Part shown: piece by piece, positions 26,101-38,800 of the stretch
How the letters are laid out: every line of letters starts with the position of its first letter
How positions within the stretch are numbered: position 1 is the stretch's first letter
From: Ciona savignyi
Taxonomy: Eukaryota > Chordata > Ascidiacea > Phlebobranchia > Cionidae
Length of the DNA: 64,000 bases
Assembly: GCA_000149265.1 (NCBI GenBank)
Contig: CH002891.1
Coordinates: 33,640 to 97,639, forward strand
Direction of reading: 5' to 3'
Translations under genes and position numbers: made by a program
Notes under the pieces: generated by a model
Database searches by the model: none
The model's input: only the letters and a program-made list of their open reading frames with translations
What the model was told of the DNA's origin: nothing

Positions 26101-29100
26101 ATAAAATCAATAATTTTATATTTTGAAAACTATTCTGAAATGACTAAAAGAAAAGTCAAAAACATCAATGTTTAATTTTTTGCATCAAATTGTATTTGAT
26201 GTCTTTGTTTAACAATAAGCACTTAATTTCGAATTGCTAGGATTAAAAAATAATTCCAAATGATTTTCTTTTTGAATTAAATTTAATTCCTAATTCTGGA
26301 GTGGACAGGCTAGGCTTTTTAACTGTGGGATACGCGCTGTAGTGGTAACTTAAACAATGGTACAAGTTATCCAAAAATAATTCCATTAAATCTACCAACA
26401 TAAATTTCCCAAATCAATTATAGATCTGCATTTAGTCGGAGTGTTGTAATTGGGCGGCATTGCAATTGTATCACAGGATGAATTATCGAGATTGAAATCT
26501 CTGTCACTCGAACTGGTTGAAGACAGACAACGTCAGCTGCAGAACTTTAACGAGCAAAGGCAACTGGTTGCCACCCAGCAGAAGACTTGTGAAGAACTAC
26601 AAGCCAAGGTAGTTTAATGCATATTTAACAAGTAAACACGTTACACCACTTTAATAATATTGTGGTTTTTGGGTAAATGGTTTATCTAAAAATATTAAAT
26701 AATAAATAAAATTAAAAGAAATAAATAAAAAAGGGTATTAACAAGAAATAATCCACTTAAAAGAAAGAGAAAGCAACCTAAAATACCCGGTGTAATATTA
26801 CGGAATCACCATAAAACTACTAATTAGAGAACACACTTTTCCTTTTGGGTAGGAAAACAAGGGGGTTGGTATAACAGATCAAAACAACTATGCTTACATT
26901 CAGGTTACCAAAGGTATTGCATTGTGTTAAATATAATACTACTAATTAGCTGGTGGCTAGTTTCGATCCCACAACTTTCTGGTTGCTTGTCCATCCATTA
27001 TTGAGCCAACCATGGAAAGACTGGACATGTATGAAGCCATTTGTGCTGGTTGTATGGTGATACACTTTTCCACCATCAGTTGGAAGAATTGGAAAAGACA
27101 AATTCGTCGGAGAAGGAACATTCCCTGCAGCTGGAAAATGAACTGGAAGAACAAACCAATAAATTCTACAGAGAAAATGAGGAATTGACGTCAAAACTCT
27201 CAGCTCAGGAAGAGAAAAATGCACAACTGGAAGACAAGGTAAAATGTATTTGTAGAATATTAATACGATAACTGGTGTTAAAAGTTTGTGGTGTAGGGAC
27301 AATCAATTATTGTGCCAATAATGTCAATTAATCAGCTTATAAATGTGTATTTGGGATGTTTTAATAATGCTTGTTTACAATCTCTTCTATCATTAATAAT
27401 ATACGAACCCCCAATAACGTTGAAACTAAATTCTGTACCATATGCATTAAAGTAAAATCGGTCATATTTTTTCCTATTTTCTTTTTCTTAATTATCGATC
27501 CATACCGATCTTTACTGTGAAGAGACGAAACTCAACATCATGTTCCACCAGATCACATCCATGAACAAGCAGATCAGGAAATTGAAAAACGTCGACAAAA
27601 ACTTCCGGAAGACAGACGACCAGCTCTTCAAGATCCGGGAGAAGTTGGAGCAAGAGGAGAGGCACGAGGATTTGCTGGTGGAGGTTGAACTCCTCCGGAA
27701 GACAGTAGAGGAAATGAGGGAGGCAGAGGAGGTTTACGCACAGGTATTCTGAATAGCAATTGGAAACCTATTTGTCTTGATGATTCATGGGGTAGTCCCG
27801 GTATGCATTGAGGTTTACGTCTAGGTGTCGAGTTTTTTATTGTTATCTCTTTGTTTATGCCTTGGTATGTGTGAATTTTTTTTAATAACAATGACTCATT
27901 TGTTATTTTAAGATTTTATAATAATTTTTTTTTTTAATATCTTTTGTATGTAATAATAATAAGAAAACAAATAACACTTTAAATTAATGTGTTTACATGA
28001 TCAGCTCTATTACAATTAACCACACCTGCAGGCACAAGGTGATTGCCGGGATGTGAAATCAGCTCTGGAAGCGGAATTGGATGCTACCAGATTGATGAGA
28101 AGTGAAATTGAAAAACTACGAAAAAACGCGAAAAACCAGAAAGAAATGGAACGATGCATAGAAGAGTCGAACTTCCGATTCGATGAAATCAAATCTCAAT
28201 TTGACGCTGAAGCGAAAAAAGCAGAAAAAATGAGAAAAAAACTGGAGGTTTTTTAATTTCCTGTCGCTTTATCATCAATTATCGTTTAAAAAATCTATGT
28301 TACTTTGTCAAGACATGTAAAAAATTGTTTGAAAACAAGAAGTACAGTCCTACTGTATGATTATTATCGGAAACAATATACCAAATGTTTACCACATTAC
28401 CAGTGCATTAAATATTAAATTATTAGTAATTTTATTAACTTAAGTTTTCACAAAGCTTTCACAAACTTTTTTTTACAAAATAAAATAATATTCTCAATAA
28501 AATTCCTTATTCCAACCTAGGAATATGAGGAACAAATTGCAAAACTCAACGAATTTGAAACTGCTTTAAAGTCGGGAGAAATTAAATTGAAACAGTGCCA
28601 TCAAGTGATAAAGGAACTAAAAGATGAACGAGACGCCATGGAAACAAAGTTCTCCATTGAAAGCGATAAATTCTCTCAGTGCAAAGACCTTCTAGATGAC
28701 GAAAGAAACAAGGTGGGGATGTCGGTTGGAGGTTATTTCCTTGCGCAAGGCAGTTGGTAAATGTGAACCGTTGCCTTATTCAATAGATCATTTTGTTTGT
28801 TTTTTGTTTTCACATTTAAAAGCAGCCAACCTTCAATATATAATTGGAAGACAGAAAAAAATGTAAATGGATACTCGTTAAACTTGACTAGCTAAAAATT
28901 TGATGTACTTTTGCGTGAAATTGATGTACTAGCTAAAATTTATTGCCCCTTCTCCCAGTTAGGAAAGCACTCAATCTCATCACCTTGTTGAATCAGCTTG
29001 AACTGAATCCACAGGTGACCGAGGTGACGCAAAAAATGATCGAAGAAAGCAAGAAAGTTCTCAAGTTAAAGGAACAGGTGGTGGCGCTAGAGACAAAGAA

Positions 29101-32100
29101 AGCAGAAGAGACGGAAAGTTTGCATCAAAAAGTCGAAAGTCTGACAGAGGAATTGGAAACCTCAAGTTCAAAAGTAAAAATTCTAAAAATAAAATATTTG
29201 GCCCATTATCGTTTTTTCATTCGATAAATTAAATTATGACAAAACAGAAGCTAAAAATACCAAAACATAGTTAGAATATGGGGCAACAAGTGATTTGAAA
29301 CACAATGTTTCATCCCAGCAAAATGATATGACAATCAATGTACCAGGATGTATTTTAATCATTTGATATATGACCCAAATCAACAAGGTTACAAAATGTG
29401 AATATAGGGATAATCTTTTGTAACAAGATTGTGAAAATCTTACAACAACCACGTATAAACTCGACCCTACCATTCACCAACCTGAGACACAACCTCAAAT
29501 CTCGCTCTGTATTCGCAGGAAAAAGTGAGCCAACTTGAAACCACAATAAACAACCATCGGAAACAAGTGGTTATGCTGAAAACGCGATTGGATCAACTTG
29601 AAAATCAAAATGATTCGTTACAAAACCAACTCTCCACTTCACAAGAAGAAGAAAAGAAAGCAAGAAATAATGTACGAAAGATATTTGCAATTAATTTGAC
29701 AAAACAACTTTTTGTTAATTACATTTTTTGAATTGACTAAAAGACTGCAAATATTTTACCATTGAATATTTAAAGTTTTAAAATTTGTGTATGAAACCAA
29801 TGCCTAAGTTTGCAGGAATCATTATTTATCAGCATAACAAACATTGATACGGAATTTAAGTAAAGCTAATTAAAACAAGGCATGGCATTTAGACGTGGGC
29901 ATCATGTTAAACAATAGGTATGGTTTACTATGTGTTGTTATAGTTCACAATGGGGAAATTAAAAGTTTTGGGATAAGTAGCGGGATAAGCACAGAATCAC
30001 AAAAACTGAAAGGCCACAGCCAATAGAACACAACAAGATAAATAAACACAAACGAATTAAAAATATTTATATGTCTATGATGTAATAAGAGCCAACCATG
30101 ATTTTACCAAAATACAATTTACATTTTAACAGTTGAAAATTTCAACGGACAAGTTGAAGAAACTTGTTTCACTTGGTCTAAATGAACAAATGGTTCTTGC
30201 GAAGTATGAGGATTATAAACAAAAGCATTCGGTGAGTTTGTTACTGTGGTGGGGGAGGTGTCCACATTGGAAATGTTTTATATGGTGGTGTCTTACCCTG
30301 TTTGTGTAGTATACTTACTAGTGTGTGTTTTGTAATACCAGATGTGTGATGTGTACTTGCTAATTCATTTTAGATTGTTGCCGAACCAGCGATAGTTTAT
30401 AAACATAAAATAACTGAGGCCAAGAAATTGTTCTGTATCTCTGGGCTTTCCGCCCATGATATAAATAAACCACACTGTAATAGCTCCAGCAACTAGGTTT
30501 TATGTAATAGCTGTGTCTCTCGATGACTGTGTAGGGTTTTTTAATGCCAAAGATTAAAAAATATACAAATGGCAGGATCTTGAAACCACAAATGCGTTGT
30601 TAAAAGAAGAACTAGAGAAGTTGGAAAGCCGAGTTTCTGGGAGAAAGGAACCAAACTTAAACAACAACAACATTTTGTTGAAGGTAACATGAAAAATCAC
30701 AGTCAGATAACTTTTTAATGTTGCATCAAATTTGTGGTGATTTATAACAAGAAAAGATTTGAAGCCAAAAGAATGTGACAGAAATAGGGACTGGCAAAAA
30801 ATCTTAATATGTGAATAAAAATAGGTTGAAGTCATTTTTTAATAAAACCCAGGGCGACTATTTAAACTTTTAAAACTGTTTACTACTGATCAAGGGTAAT
30901 TTGTAAGTACATCCATCACATGGAGTGATCAAAGCAAAAAAATATCAAATTTCTTAAAGAATTTACACAAAGATCAAAACAATTTTTAGGGGGTTTCTAT
31001 GATCCATGCAACAACACAAACGAAAGAAGAGATGCGAGCAACGTCTCCACCTTCCATGAGGATCAGAAGGTCCTCTCCAGCTCCCAGGGAGGCAGGAAGG
31101 TCCTCCTCTGTCCGGAGGACTTCTGGAGCAGGACTGGTAAAGAGGGAGACTCCGGCCAGGCACAAGCAGACCGTGACGATGACTCCACAGAAACCTGTGA
31201 GTTCTTGATATCACTTTGCCAGGGTGACACACTGCATCTCCTTAATACAATGTCAGTTCAGAATAATAGATTTAATATACTTGTGGCTACTTTTTGATAC
31301 TTGTATTGTTTAATGGTGATTTTAAGATTTAAACAAACACTACCAATGTTGTTCAAGACCATAACGAGTCCCATACACCCACTGACAAAACCACAAATTG
31401 CAAATTATTTTGATGATGTCACACATTTTGATGTCACACATTTTGATGATGTCACACAGGCTGGGTCATCATCCCCACATGAGACTCCAAGTTCTAAGGG
31501 ATCAATCGTGGTTCGTGTGAAAGACACCCCACCCCCGGTTTCTATGACAATCACCCATGACCCTGTGGCGGAAACAGCCCCCAATTTCAAGATTGTCCGA
31601 AACCCAGCGGGAACCCCCCGAATTGAAACCTCACAGGATGGAAAGAAGGGGATACAGATTCGAATGACACCACCACGAAAATCAACCGGTGAGATTTATA
31701 GACGGACTGTTGTGCAAATCTGTGACCCTTTTATTTATTTTTTTCTTTTATTTACTTTTATTTAAGTGTTTTATTTATTTATTTCTTATTAATGTTAAGA
31801 AAATACAATGGAAGCCATTGTGAGTGGAGATACAGAAAAAGGCAGAAAATGGTCTTTGTTTGGTCAAATTGCCAAAGCTATACAAACACATGTGTGTAAA
31901 TTACTTCATTAACATTGAATCAAATACAACCCATTAAATACTAAATTGGTGTTCATGCAAAGAATGCTTCAATGCAACCACATATTGACCACTAAATACA
32001 TTCCAAGATAAAACGTCGATGTCACGCCCTCCAACCTCAGTCGCAAATCGAACCACCATGAAGAGCAAAGTATCGGTCGTTCCAAGCCACACCAGGTCTG

Positions 32101-32968
32101 ATAGCAAGTCCAGGAAATCATTGGTAAGCTCACTATGCATTTGAAATCTACATAGAAATTAACAACAACACAGCTGGCAAAAATAAGTTTCTCCAAATCG
32201 GCGTAGAATCTAGTGTTTTAATAAAATGACAATGAATTGTTGGTAATAATATTCAATAAAATAGAGTCAATTTGGGGCATTAATTTTAACTGAGAATGCA
32301 CTAACTTTTAGTAAAATAAGAAAGGTGTAAAGAAAATTAATTTTTGTTATAAAATGTATGTACCGAAAATTGGGTGGATATTGTCCATGTTGGGATTTTT
32401 GATGTATATCCTTGGGAATGGGGAATTGCAGGAGCTGTATTATCAGGTTATTGGAGCTACTACAGTGTGTTGTATACAATTGAGATGTTTCCATTGTTAA
32501 ATCCAACCCATTAAACCACTAGGTTAAGACGAAGTCTGTAAACGGCTTCCAAACACAAAACGGACTATGCAATTGGCCAGTTTCAAACCATCAATTCTTC
32601 GACTAACCGTTGAATCGGTTTTTAACCAATGAATCATTTGGCCTTGATCCAGTGATTTTAACATATGAAGATCAAAAACAATCTATATATATATCTTTCA
32701 ATAGGAAGCCAAATGACATTCAACCATTAGTAACTTTAGTGCGACATTTCTCGAGATTATACAATAAAAAGTCAGCATGCTCAGACCTAGTTTAAAAATG
32801 ATGTATGTCTATACTACTAATTTCTATTGGAATAAATATGCAGTAACGAAACACCCATCTTTTCAGGAGACGAGCCGCAGAGGGTCAATATCACCGACAA
32901 GAATCCCCAAGTTCCGTTCCACCCCACCTGCGACCCCCACTTTAACCCGCACAACTCGCACTAAATGA
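20113..32968 (+). CDS. FILIP1: Filamin-A-interacting protein 1-like coiled-coil protein (FILIP1/FILIP1L family)
   Basis: Eighteen exons joined in consistent phase: 20113-20164, 23920-24166, 24969-25086, 25361-25505, 25812-25909, 26477-26608, 27080-27238, 27525-27743, 28032-28247, 28521-28712, 29015-29173, 29519-29671, 30133-30231, 30576-30683, 30990-31196, 31460-31688, 32008-32123 and 32867-32968, about 916 residues. Exon 2 carries the CTTNBP2/FILIP N-terminal signature LSRDELLKLLSVFEGELQAR. Later exons give FILIP-like blocks such as MTKSDDFVNLL and KMIEESKKVLKLKEQ within about 600 residues of Glu/Lys-rich coiled coil. The C-terminal third is Pro/Ser/Thr/Arg-rich and basic, ending SISPTRIPKFRSTPPATPT and a short basic tail. 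Vertebrate FILIP1 binds filamin A and affects actin and cell migration; a cytoskeletal role here is by homology. Vertebrate members are about 1,130-1,210 residues, so this one is shorter. Exon 1 is the least certain. Confidence 0.92.
24266..24471. mobile_element. hAT-type MITE with perfect 8-bp target duplication
   Basis: A 206-bp element starting cagtggtttttaacc and ending ggttgaaaatcacta, with terminal inverted repeats. It is flanked by ATCTAGAT on both sides (24258-24265 and 24472-24479). It sits in the intron between exons 2 and 3 of the FILIP1-like gene and has no coding capacity. Confidence 0.9.
26838..26942 (-). mobile_element. SINE relic in a FILIP1-like intron
   Basis: Diverged blocks 'ggtaggaaaacaagggggtt' and 'ggttaccaaaggtattgcat' match the SINE body in the same orientation as the full copies. 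Confidence 0.45.
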
Positions 32969-33468
32969 ACTCGTTCAACCCACTTTAAATAATAATAACT
33001 TTTATAGCAAACCATGTGATAGAAATACTGATTTTTATAAATATTGAACACTTTAACCAATTTTTTAAACCAACTTTAATTTAAAAATCTTTAAAATATT
33101 TATATTACATTTTCAGATTGCACAAACAATTTGCTGATTATTTACAAACAATACGACTTTATATTTTGGGGAATTTTTAAGTTTCAGAGCACACGATTTT
33201 TTCAGAGACTTTCTGAATTCATAACAAAAAGGGAATTGACATTCAAGCCATAAAAGCTTTTAGACAATTACTTAGAAAAACTAAGCAAAACTTTTATATA
33301 ATATTTAACTTTAACCTTTCAACATATAGTACAAATGTTTCTACAAATAATGCTGGCTGTACAAATCAGTGTAGAAAATATTATTTACTTGATTATTTCA
33401 CTTCTGTTAAATGCTATTATGTTGCATGCGTTTAGTTCTTTCTTTATATTTTTACACAAAGCTTCCAA

Positions 33469-33474
33469 AATAAA
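33469..33474 (+). terminator. Candidate polyadenylation signal (AATAAA)
   Basis: AATAAA lies about 500 bases after the FILIP1-like stop codon in AT-rich sequence. It is a plausible but unproven 3' end signal. Confidence 0.35.
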
Positions 33475-33479
33475 AAGGG

Positions 33480-35469
33480 AAAAGATTCAAAATTATGAAT
33501 TTTTTATTTAAATCCACGCATTGTATTAACTTGACTGAGGGCATGGGGTGTCGCACACCAAGCATAGATATATGAATCAACTGAACAACGTGAACTGCAT
33601 AATGTGGGGTCTACAGCTGAATAAGAGTATTATGACATCACAGTAGCTGGGACTGAAATAGGAAGCTGGTTTTAAACAAAATTTATCATTGGTGGCACAA
33701 TATAATTAGATACAACTTAAAGGGTGTTTTTAATGAAGCTTTAAACCAGTCTTTATTCTTCTAATAGTGTGGATAAGGACCAGGTTAAGAGCCAAAAAAT
33801 AGAGCTTCCTAAGCAATCTACTTAATTACACAAATGCAATCATTACAAAAGTGAAGTGGTTAAAATATTAAACACATTTTGGACAAATCCAAACTCCCAA
33901 CAATTCACCCAATATTGTTATGTTCATATAATACTTTTTAATCAATTCCAATATTAGTGAGCAATTTCATGCACAACACATTAAGCAAACTTCCACGTTT
34001 CACCAGCGGACAAAGCAGGAAGTGATGTAACAATAGCAGCAGAAGGAATAAACAAAGCTAAGCAGGGAGGTATGATCAGTTCGATTTTTCATGTTTGTGT
34101 ATTCGCTCCCCAGAAATTAAGCAAACAATGAATAAGATATTGTTGTGTGGTACGTTAAATAGGTTAAGCTGAATATATTGTGCATTTAGTTTGAAAGCTA
34201 GAGAAGTGCAGAATGCTTACAGGAAGTTGTGACTAACAAATGCAAAAAAGGGATTTGGAAACAAAACTGGATTCAGATAAGTTGAACAAAGTTAAGTGTT
34301 AGTTGAGATCAGTTGTTCAAAACTACATATAAATAGAATGTGTGGTATCATTGCCAAATAACGTAAAATTTAAAAAAATTAATTAGTTCCACTGTAGAGT
34401 AACACTTCAGATATGAAGGAAATAAATTGAGCATAAAAGTTAACTGTACACCAATATTAATATGCTATCCCAGTAAATAAAAAAATATGGTAAGAAGCAA
34501 TATATAAAAAAATGTAAGTATAACATAAGTTACTAAACATGTCAGACAGTTGTATATAAGCCATTATTTAATCACATAAAAGATAGATGTATTAGGTCCA
34601 GAATGTAAAAGTGACCTAAGCGGTAGAATTTGTATCCACTTTTAACAGTCTAATTTCAATTTACCAATCTTGGAACATAAATAGACAAATACAGAAAGCA
34701 CTTACGATTTCCCCAATAAAACGTACACAGCATACAGACATTTTGTTAAAATCAATTTGATTTCATTGATTACTATATTTACCTATATATCGATCAATGA
34801 ACAAACAATGTTTATTTCACCAAAAAATTCTATTTAAGAACAGAAGTCAAATGGTTCACCTAAAACCCCTTAAATCAAGTATTAAAAGCGGACAGACAAC
34901 AATTACTAGTATATTAAGGAATGTGTATAGTAATAATTAGTAAAAAATACTTTTTAAGGATAAACTGATTAAAAAATGTGTTAAGGAGCAAGGTTCAGAC
35001 AGAACTTATTATAACTGTATCAATATACCGGATGAAGAAATTTGAATTGTGCCTCATAGATAAGATGGACTTTTGTGTAACACCAGCAAAGATCTGATTA
35101 CCTTGCGCCCACCATCAGGTTACCAAAACTCTTGCAGTGTGCAAAATAGAGTGCTGCAATTTTTGGTCAACCTTCAGGGAATTTCAGCAAGGTCCTTTCA
35201 GTGCCAAAGAACACAACCCACTGGGTAGCGACTGTGTTTGATTAAATAACCGGTTTGACATTGTGGTATTATAAGCTGAACTGCTGGACTACACAGCTTA
35301 GTAGCGAAGGTCTATTGAATACTGTGGTTCAACCCACACAAACGATCACGACTTTATATTATCCCCAGGAATACAATTAAGCATACATGGGCTGCATAAT
35401 AGTCGAGGTTAAAACAGTGGGTGATTTAAAAAAAAAACTTATCAATTGTGTCGCACTGAGCCCATTGGT
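33480..35469. other. Intergenic before the gap; one weak candidate exon
   Basis: Mostly AT-rich. At 34007-34069 (+) a phase 1-1 stretch between 'tttcaccag' and a GGTATG donor reads DKAGSDVTIAAEGINKAKQG. It looks coding but lies beyond the FILIP1-like stop exon, so its gene is unknown (confidence about 0.25). A SINE relic occupies about 35100-35240 ('gcgcccaccatcaggttacc'). Confidence 0.35.
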
Positions 35470-35569
35470 NNNNNNNNNNNNNNNNNNNNNNNNNNNNNNN
35501 NNNNNNNNNNNNNNNNNNNNNNNNNNNNNNNNNNNNNNNNNNNNNNNNNNNNNNNNNNNNNNNNNNNNN
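35470..35569. other. Assembly gap, 100 N
   Basis: Exactly 100 unknown bases, the usual scaffolding placeholder, so the true size of this interval is unknown. The gap lies about 330 bases upstream of the start codon of the next gene and may hide an upstream exon or promoter sequence. Confidence 0.99.
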
Positions 35570-35899
35570 TCAAATTGTGGTAATACCATAGACTTTGTCA
35601 ACCCAAACCCTGCTATTTGCCGACTTGTCAATCACACACAAATCAACTGGGTTTATATGTTGGCTAATTGCTTTGCCACAGAACAACAACTTATGGGGCT
35701 GAATAGTGACCCACTAAGCAATGCAGTGTCTTATCCTACGTTTTTATCTGTGAATAACCACTCCAATTACCCCCTTCAGCACTTGGTCATGGTTTACTGT
35801 GTATATATACTGAATTTCTAACATCTGTAGTTTTGTAATTTAACAATAAATCAACTGAACCCATTTCCTCATCCCCCTCCCCCCTCCAGCTGAGAGAAG

Positions 35900-38800
35900 A
35901 TGTCGGCAACCGCTGGTGATGACAGACGTCGCAGATCACGGACATATACACCGGGCAATATAGACCACATGCAGTTACAGAGGCACAACACAAGTCACGC
36001 AATACATTACGAAAATTACATACCAGATGTGTTTAGAAATGATGGATCGCACCAAAGGTTATAATGGAAATCTTTCACACTTTCTTACAAAACATAGCGA
36101 AATATGTTTAGATTACAATCAAATTATTTTTAGCCATACTTATGAGACAATTGATATAATATAGATAATTGTTAGTTCCCACATTAGGGTTGCTGAAGCT
36201 ATTGCAGTGTATTTATTGTTTATTCATTATTTTAATAGTGAACCATTTGAATTACGGTATTAGGGAAACATCCATCGATTTCCTTGCACATAAAGAAAAC
36301 AGAGAGCGGTAAAAATCTAACCAAGCACCCGTCTGACAAGAATACTTAGTCTTTTCCAACAGACCAGAAGTAGAAAACCACTAGACAGAATCAACAAAAT
36401 ATTGCCTACCTTGAATTATATTGGCTTGCTTGTTTGAAGGTCAGAATCAAATTAAAATTACTTTGCAGACAACAGCCACCTAAATGAGTCAGATAACTAG
36501 TAACTAATGCACAGTTCAACAAATTATCATTAAAACATGTCGTTTATAATCCAAATATGCAAATTTTGTGTCTCATTATTCACAACCCATCCTCACACAG
36601 CCGAATCGAACATGAAAATGTACCGGAGATACCACCAAAGCAAAATAAAAGAATCATGAGTCTAAAAGTAAGTTAATTGTTGGTATGTTTATTTTGTGTT
36701 TGTGAACTGTTAATTGCCTAATTACATCTCAAATTTAGATTAAATATAAAAAAACAAAGTATGTTAAATTTAAATCCAACATACAATTACCCTTTTAAAT
36801 GTCCATAAAATCTAAATAAGCAGATAATATTACAACAAATTTATTAATCAGTCTTTTGCAATTCCATAGTTTTATTTATTCTATTGCATCATATTTTATT
36901 GTAGCTTTAATTGTTTATAAAATTTACTAAACATTTCTTAACAACAGTTTTTTCTGCGAAGATAACTTAACCTCAATTTTAATGAATGAAGAAAATAATA
37001 CAAAATATAAAACAAATAAAATTGACGGTACACTAGGGGGGGTTAGGGATAGGATATATCTATGTTTATCCCCGTGGATGGGAAAACCAAGCGGGTTAAC
37101 ACACGGGCAATCGTCAGACCACCTCACGCCCACCGTCGGGTTAACGGAGCTATTGCAGTGTGTTGTATATGATAGACACGTTCCTTCAATTTGGTAAAAC
37201 CCATTAATCCACTGGGTCCAGGCAATGTCCGTGAAGTGCCTTGACCAAGGACACAACCGACTAGCTAGCGGCCAGTTTCGCACCTGCAACCTTTCGAAAG
37301 GCGACGCACTTAACGGCTAGACCAGGGGTTCTTAAACTGGGGGGCGTGGAAGCTTCTAAAGGGGGGCGCGAGCATGACAGTGACATATTGCAGGGTTCGA
37401 ATTAACGATTTTGAAACGATTCGCGAAATGCGTGGGATACGAGAAAATCGTTTTCGCGCTTTAGCTATGTTAAATTGCCTTAGAATGCGGTTTCAGAACC
37501 TCTCAAACTAATCTTTAAAGCCAGAAAGATTATTCATTAAGCAAACAGTACCGTTATTAAGTAGTAATGATAAACTACAATAAACGTGTCGTGAGTTAAT
37601 GCGTGTAGGATAGGACGAATATCGACGAAACGAAGCCTTTGAAACGAGTAATCTTACTTGCTAAAACACCATATAACCTTATTATAAAGAGGTGTGTCGC
37701 ATCTCCGCCAATCATAAATAAAGGAATCGTGGTATAATAACGCATAATGGCTATTGTTGCGTTGTGATAGAAATGCAAAGTAAAAGCAAGGTAAATAAAT
37801 GTAATAGTAATTCCATTGTTAAATGTTATGTTGAAGGCAAAATATGTTATATTATATTGTGTTGATGATTTATTATTAAAAGTGCGCGAAATCAGTAACG
37901 GTAATTTATATTTTCGCGATTTTGTTAAATTTTGTAATTCACGAACTTTAAAAAACGGTTCGGAACCCTTGCATCCTTTACACTAAGCAGGGTAATGGCA
38001 AATCAATTTCGTAAATTTGATTTTTGAGTAGGTGAGGCGTGAGCATGAATCACAAATCTAAAGGGGGCGCGACTGAAAAAGTTTAAGAACCACTAGGCCA
38101 ACCGGACGGACCAACTGAATCTTACCATAATTTGAATTTAAAACGTAGAATGATACACACATTACCATAATAATATAATATAAATATCATGGTTATATTA
38201 ACAATACAAAATGTGGCCACACTACAATAGACCATTTTATCATCATTATAAAAAAAATCTTTTGTGTCTCATTCTTTAGTATTACTTCTTGAATTCAGAC
38301 AGAATTTTTGAGGTTATGACATAAAACCCTGAATATTTTCAGGAACGACATTTGCAGAAATCCTTCTCAGTTGGAACTAATCGATTAAATCATCCAGATG
38401 ACCAAGATGAAGGTTAGAAATATTCAACATTTTATTTGAATTCAAAATCCAGTTTTCTTTATTCTATACTCATTTGGGTAAAATATCAAAACGTTTCGAT
38501 TAAGATGTAAATTTGTAGGGTGGTGAATAAGGGAGATAAAGCAAAAATGAATTATGATATATGTAATTTGATGTCAAGAATCTAACTCGCATTCAATTAC
38601 ATTTTATTACTGAATTGGGATGACATGGCAAAGGTTGCATTTTTTAACATTTTTCCTACAGAGCTCTATATTTCCCACGATGAAATCGAGACATTTCCTA
38701 CAAACACTCAAAGACATGAGGAAAGTACGAAGCAAAAACACAGTCATCTTGGAAGAACTGACCACAGAATTACGATTCAACTGCACGAAAGACAACCAAG

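Noticed and set aside
26946..27302. 118-residue minus-strand frame
   Set aside because: Antisense to a clear FILIP1-like coiled-coil exon (27080-27238); codon content follows the plus strand.
35387..35821. 144-residue plus-strand frame
   Set aside because: It runs through the 100-N gap and has no family features or splice support.
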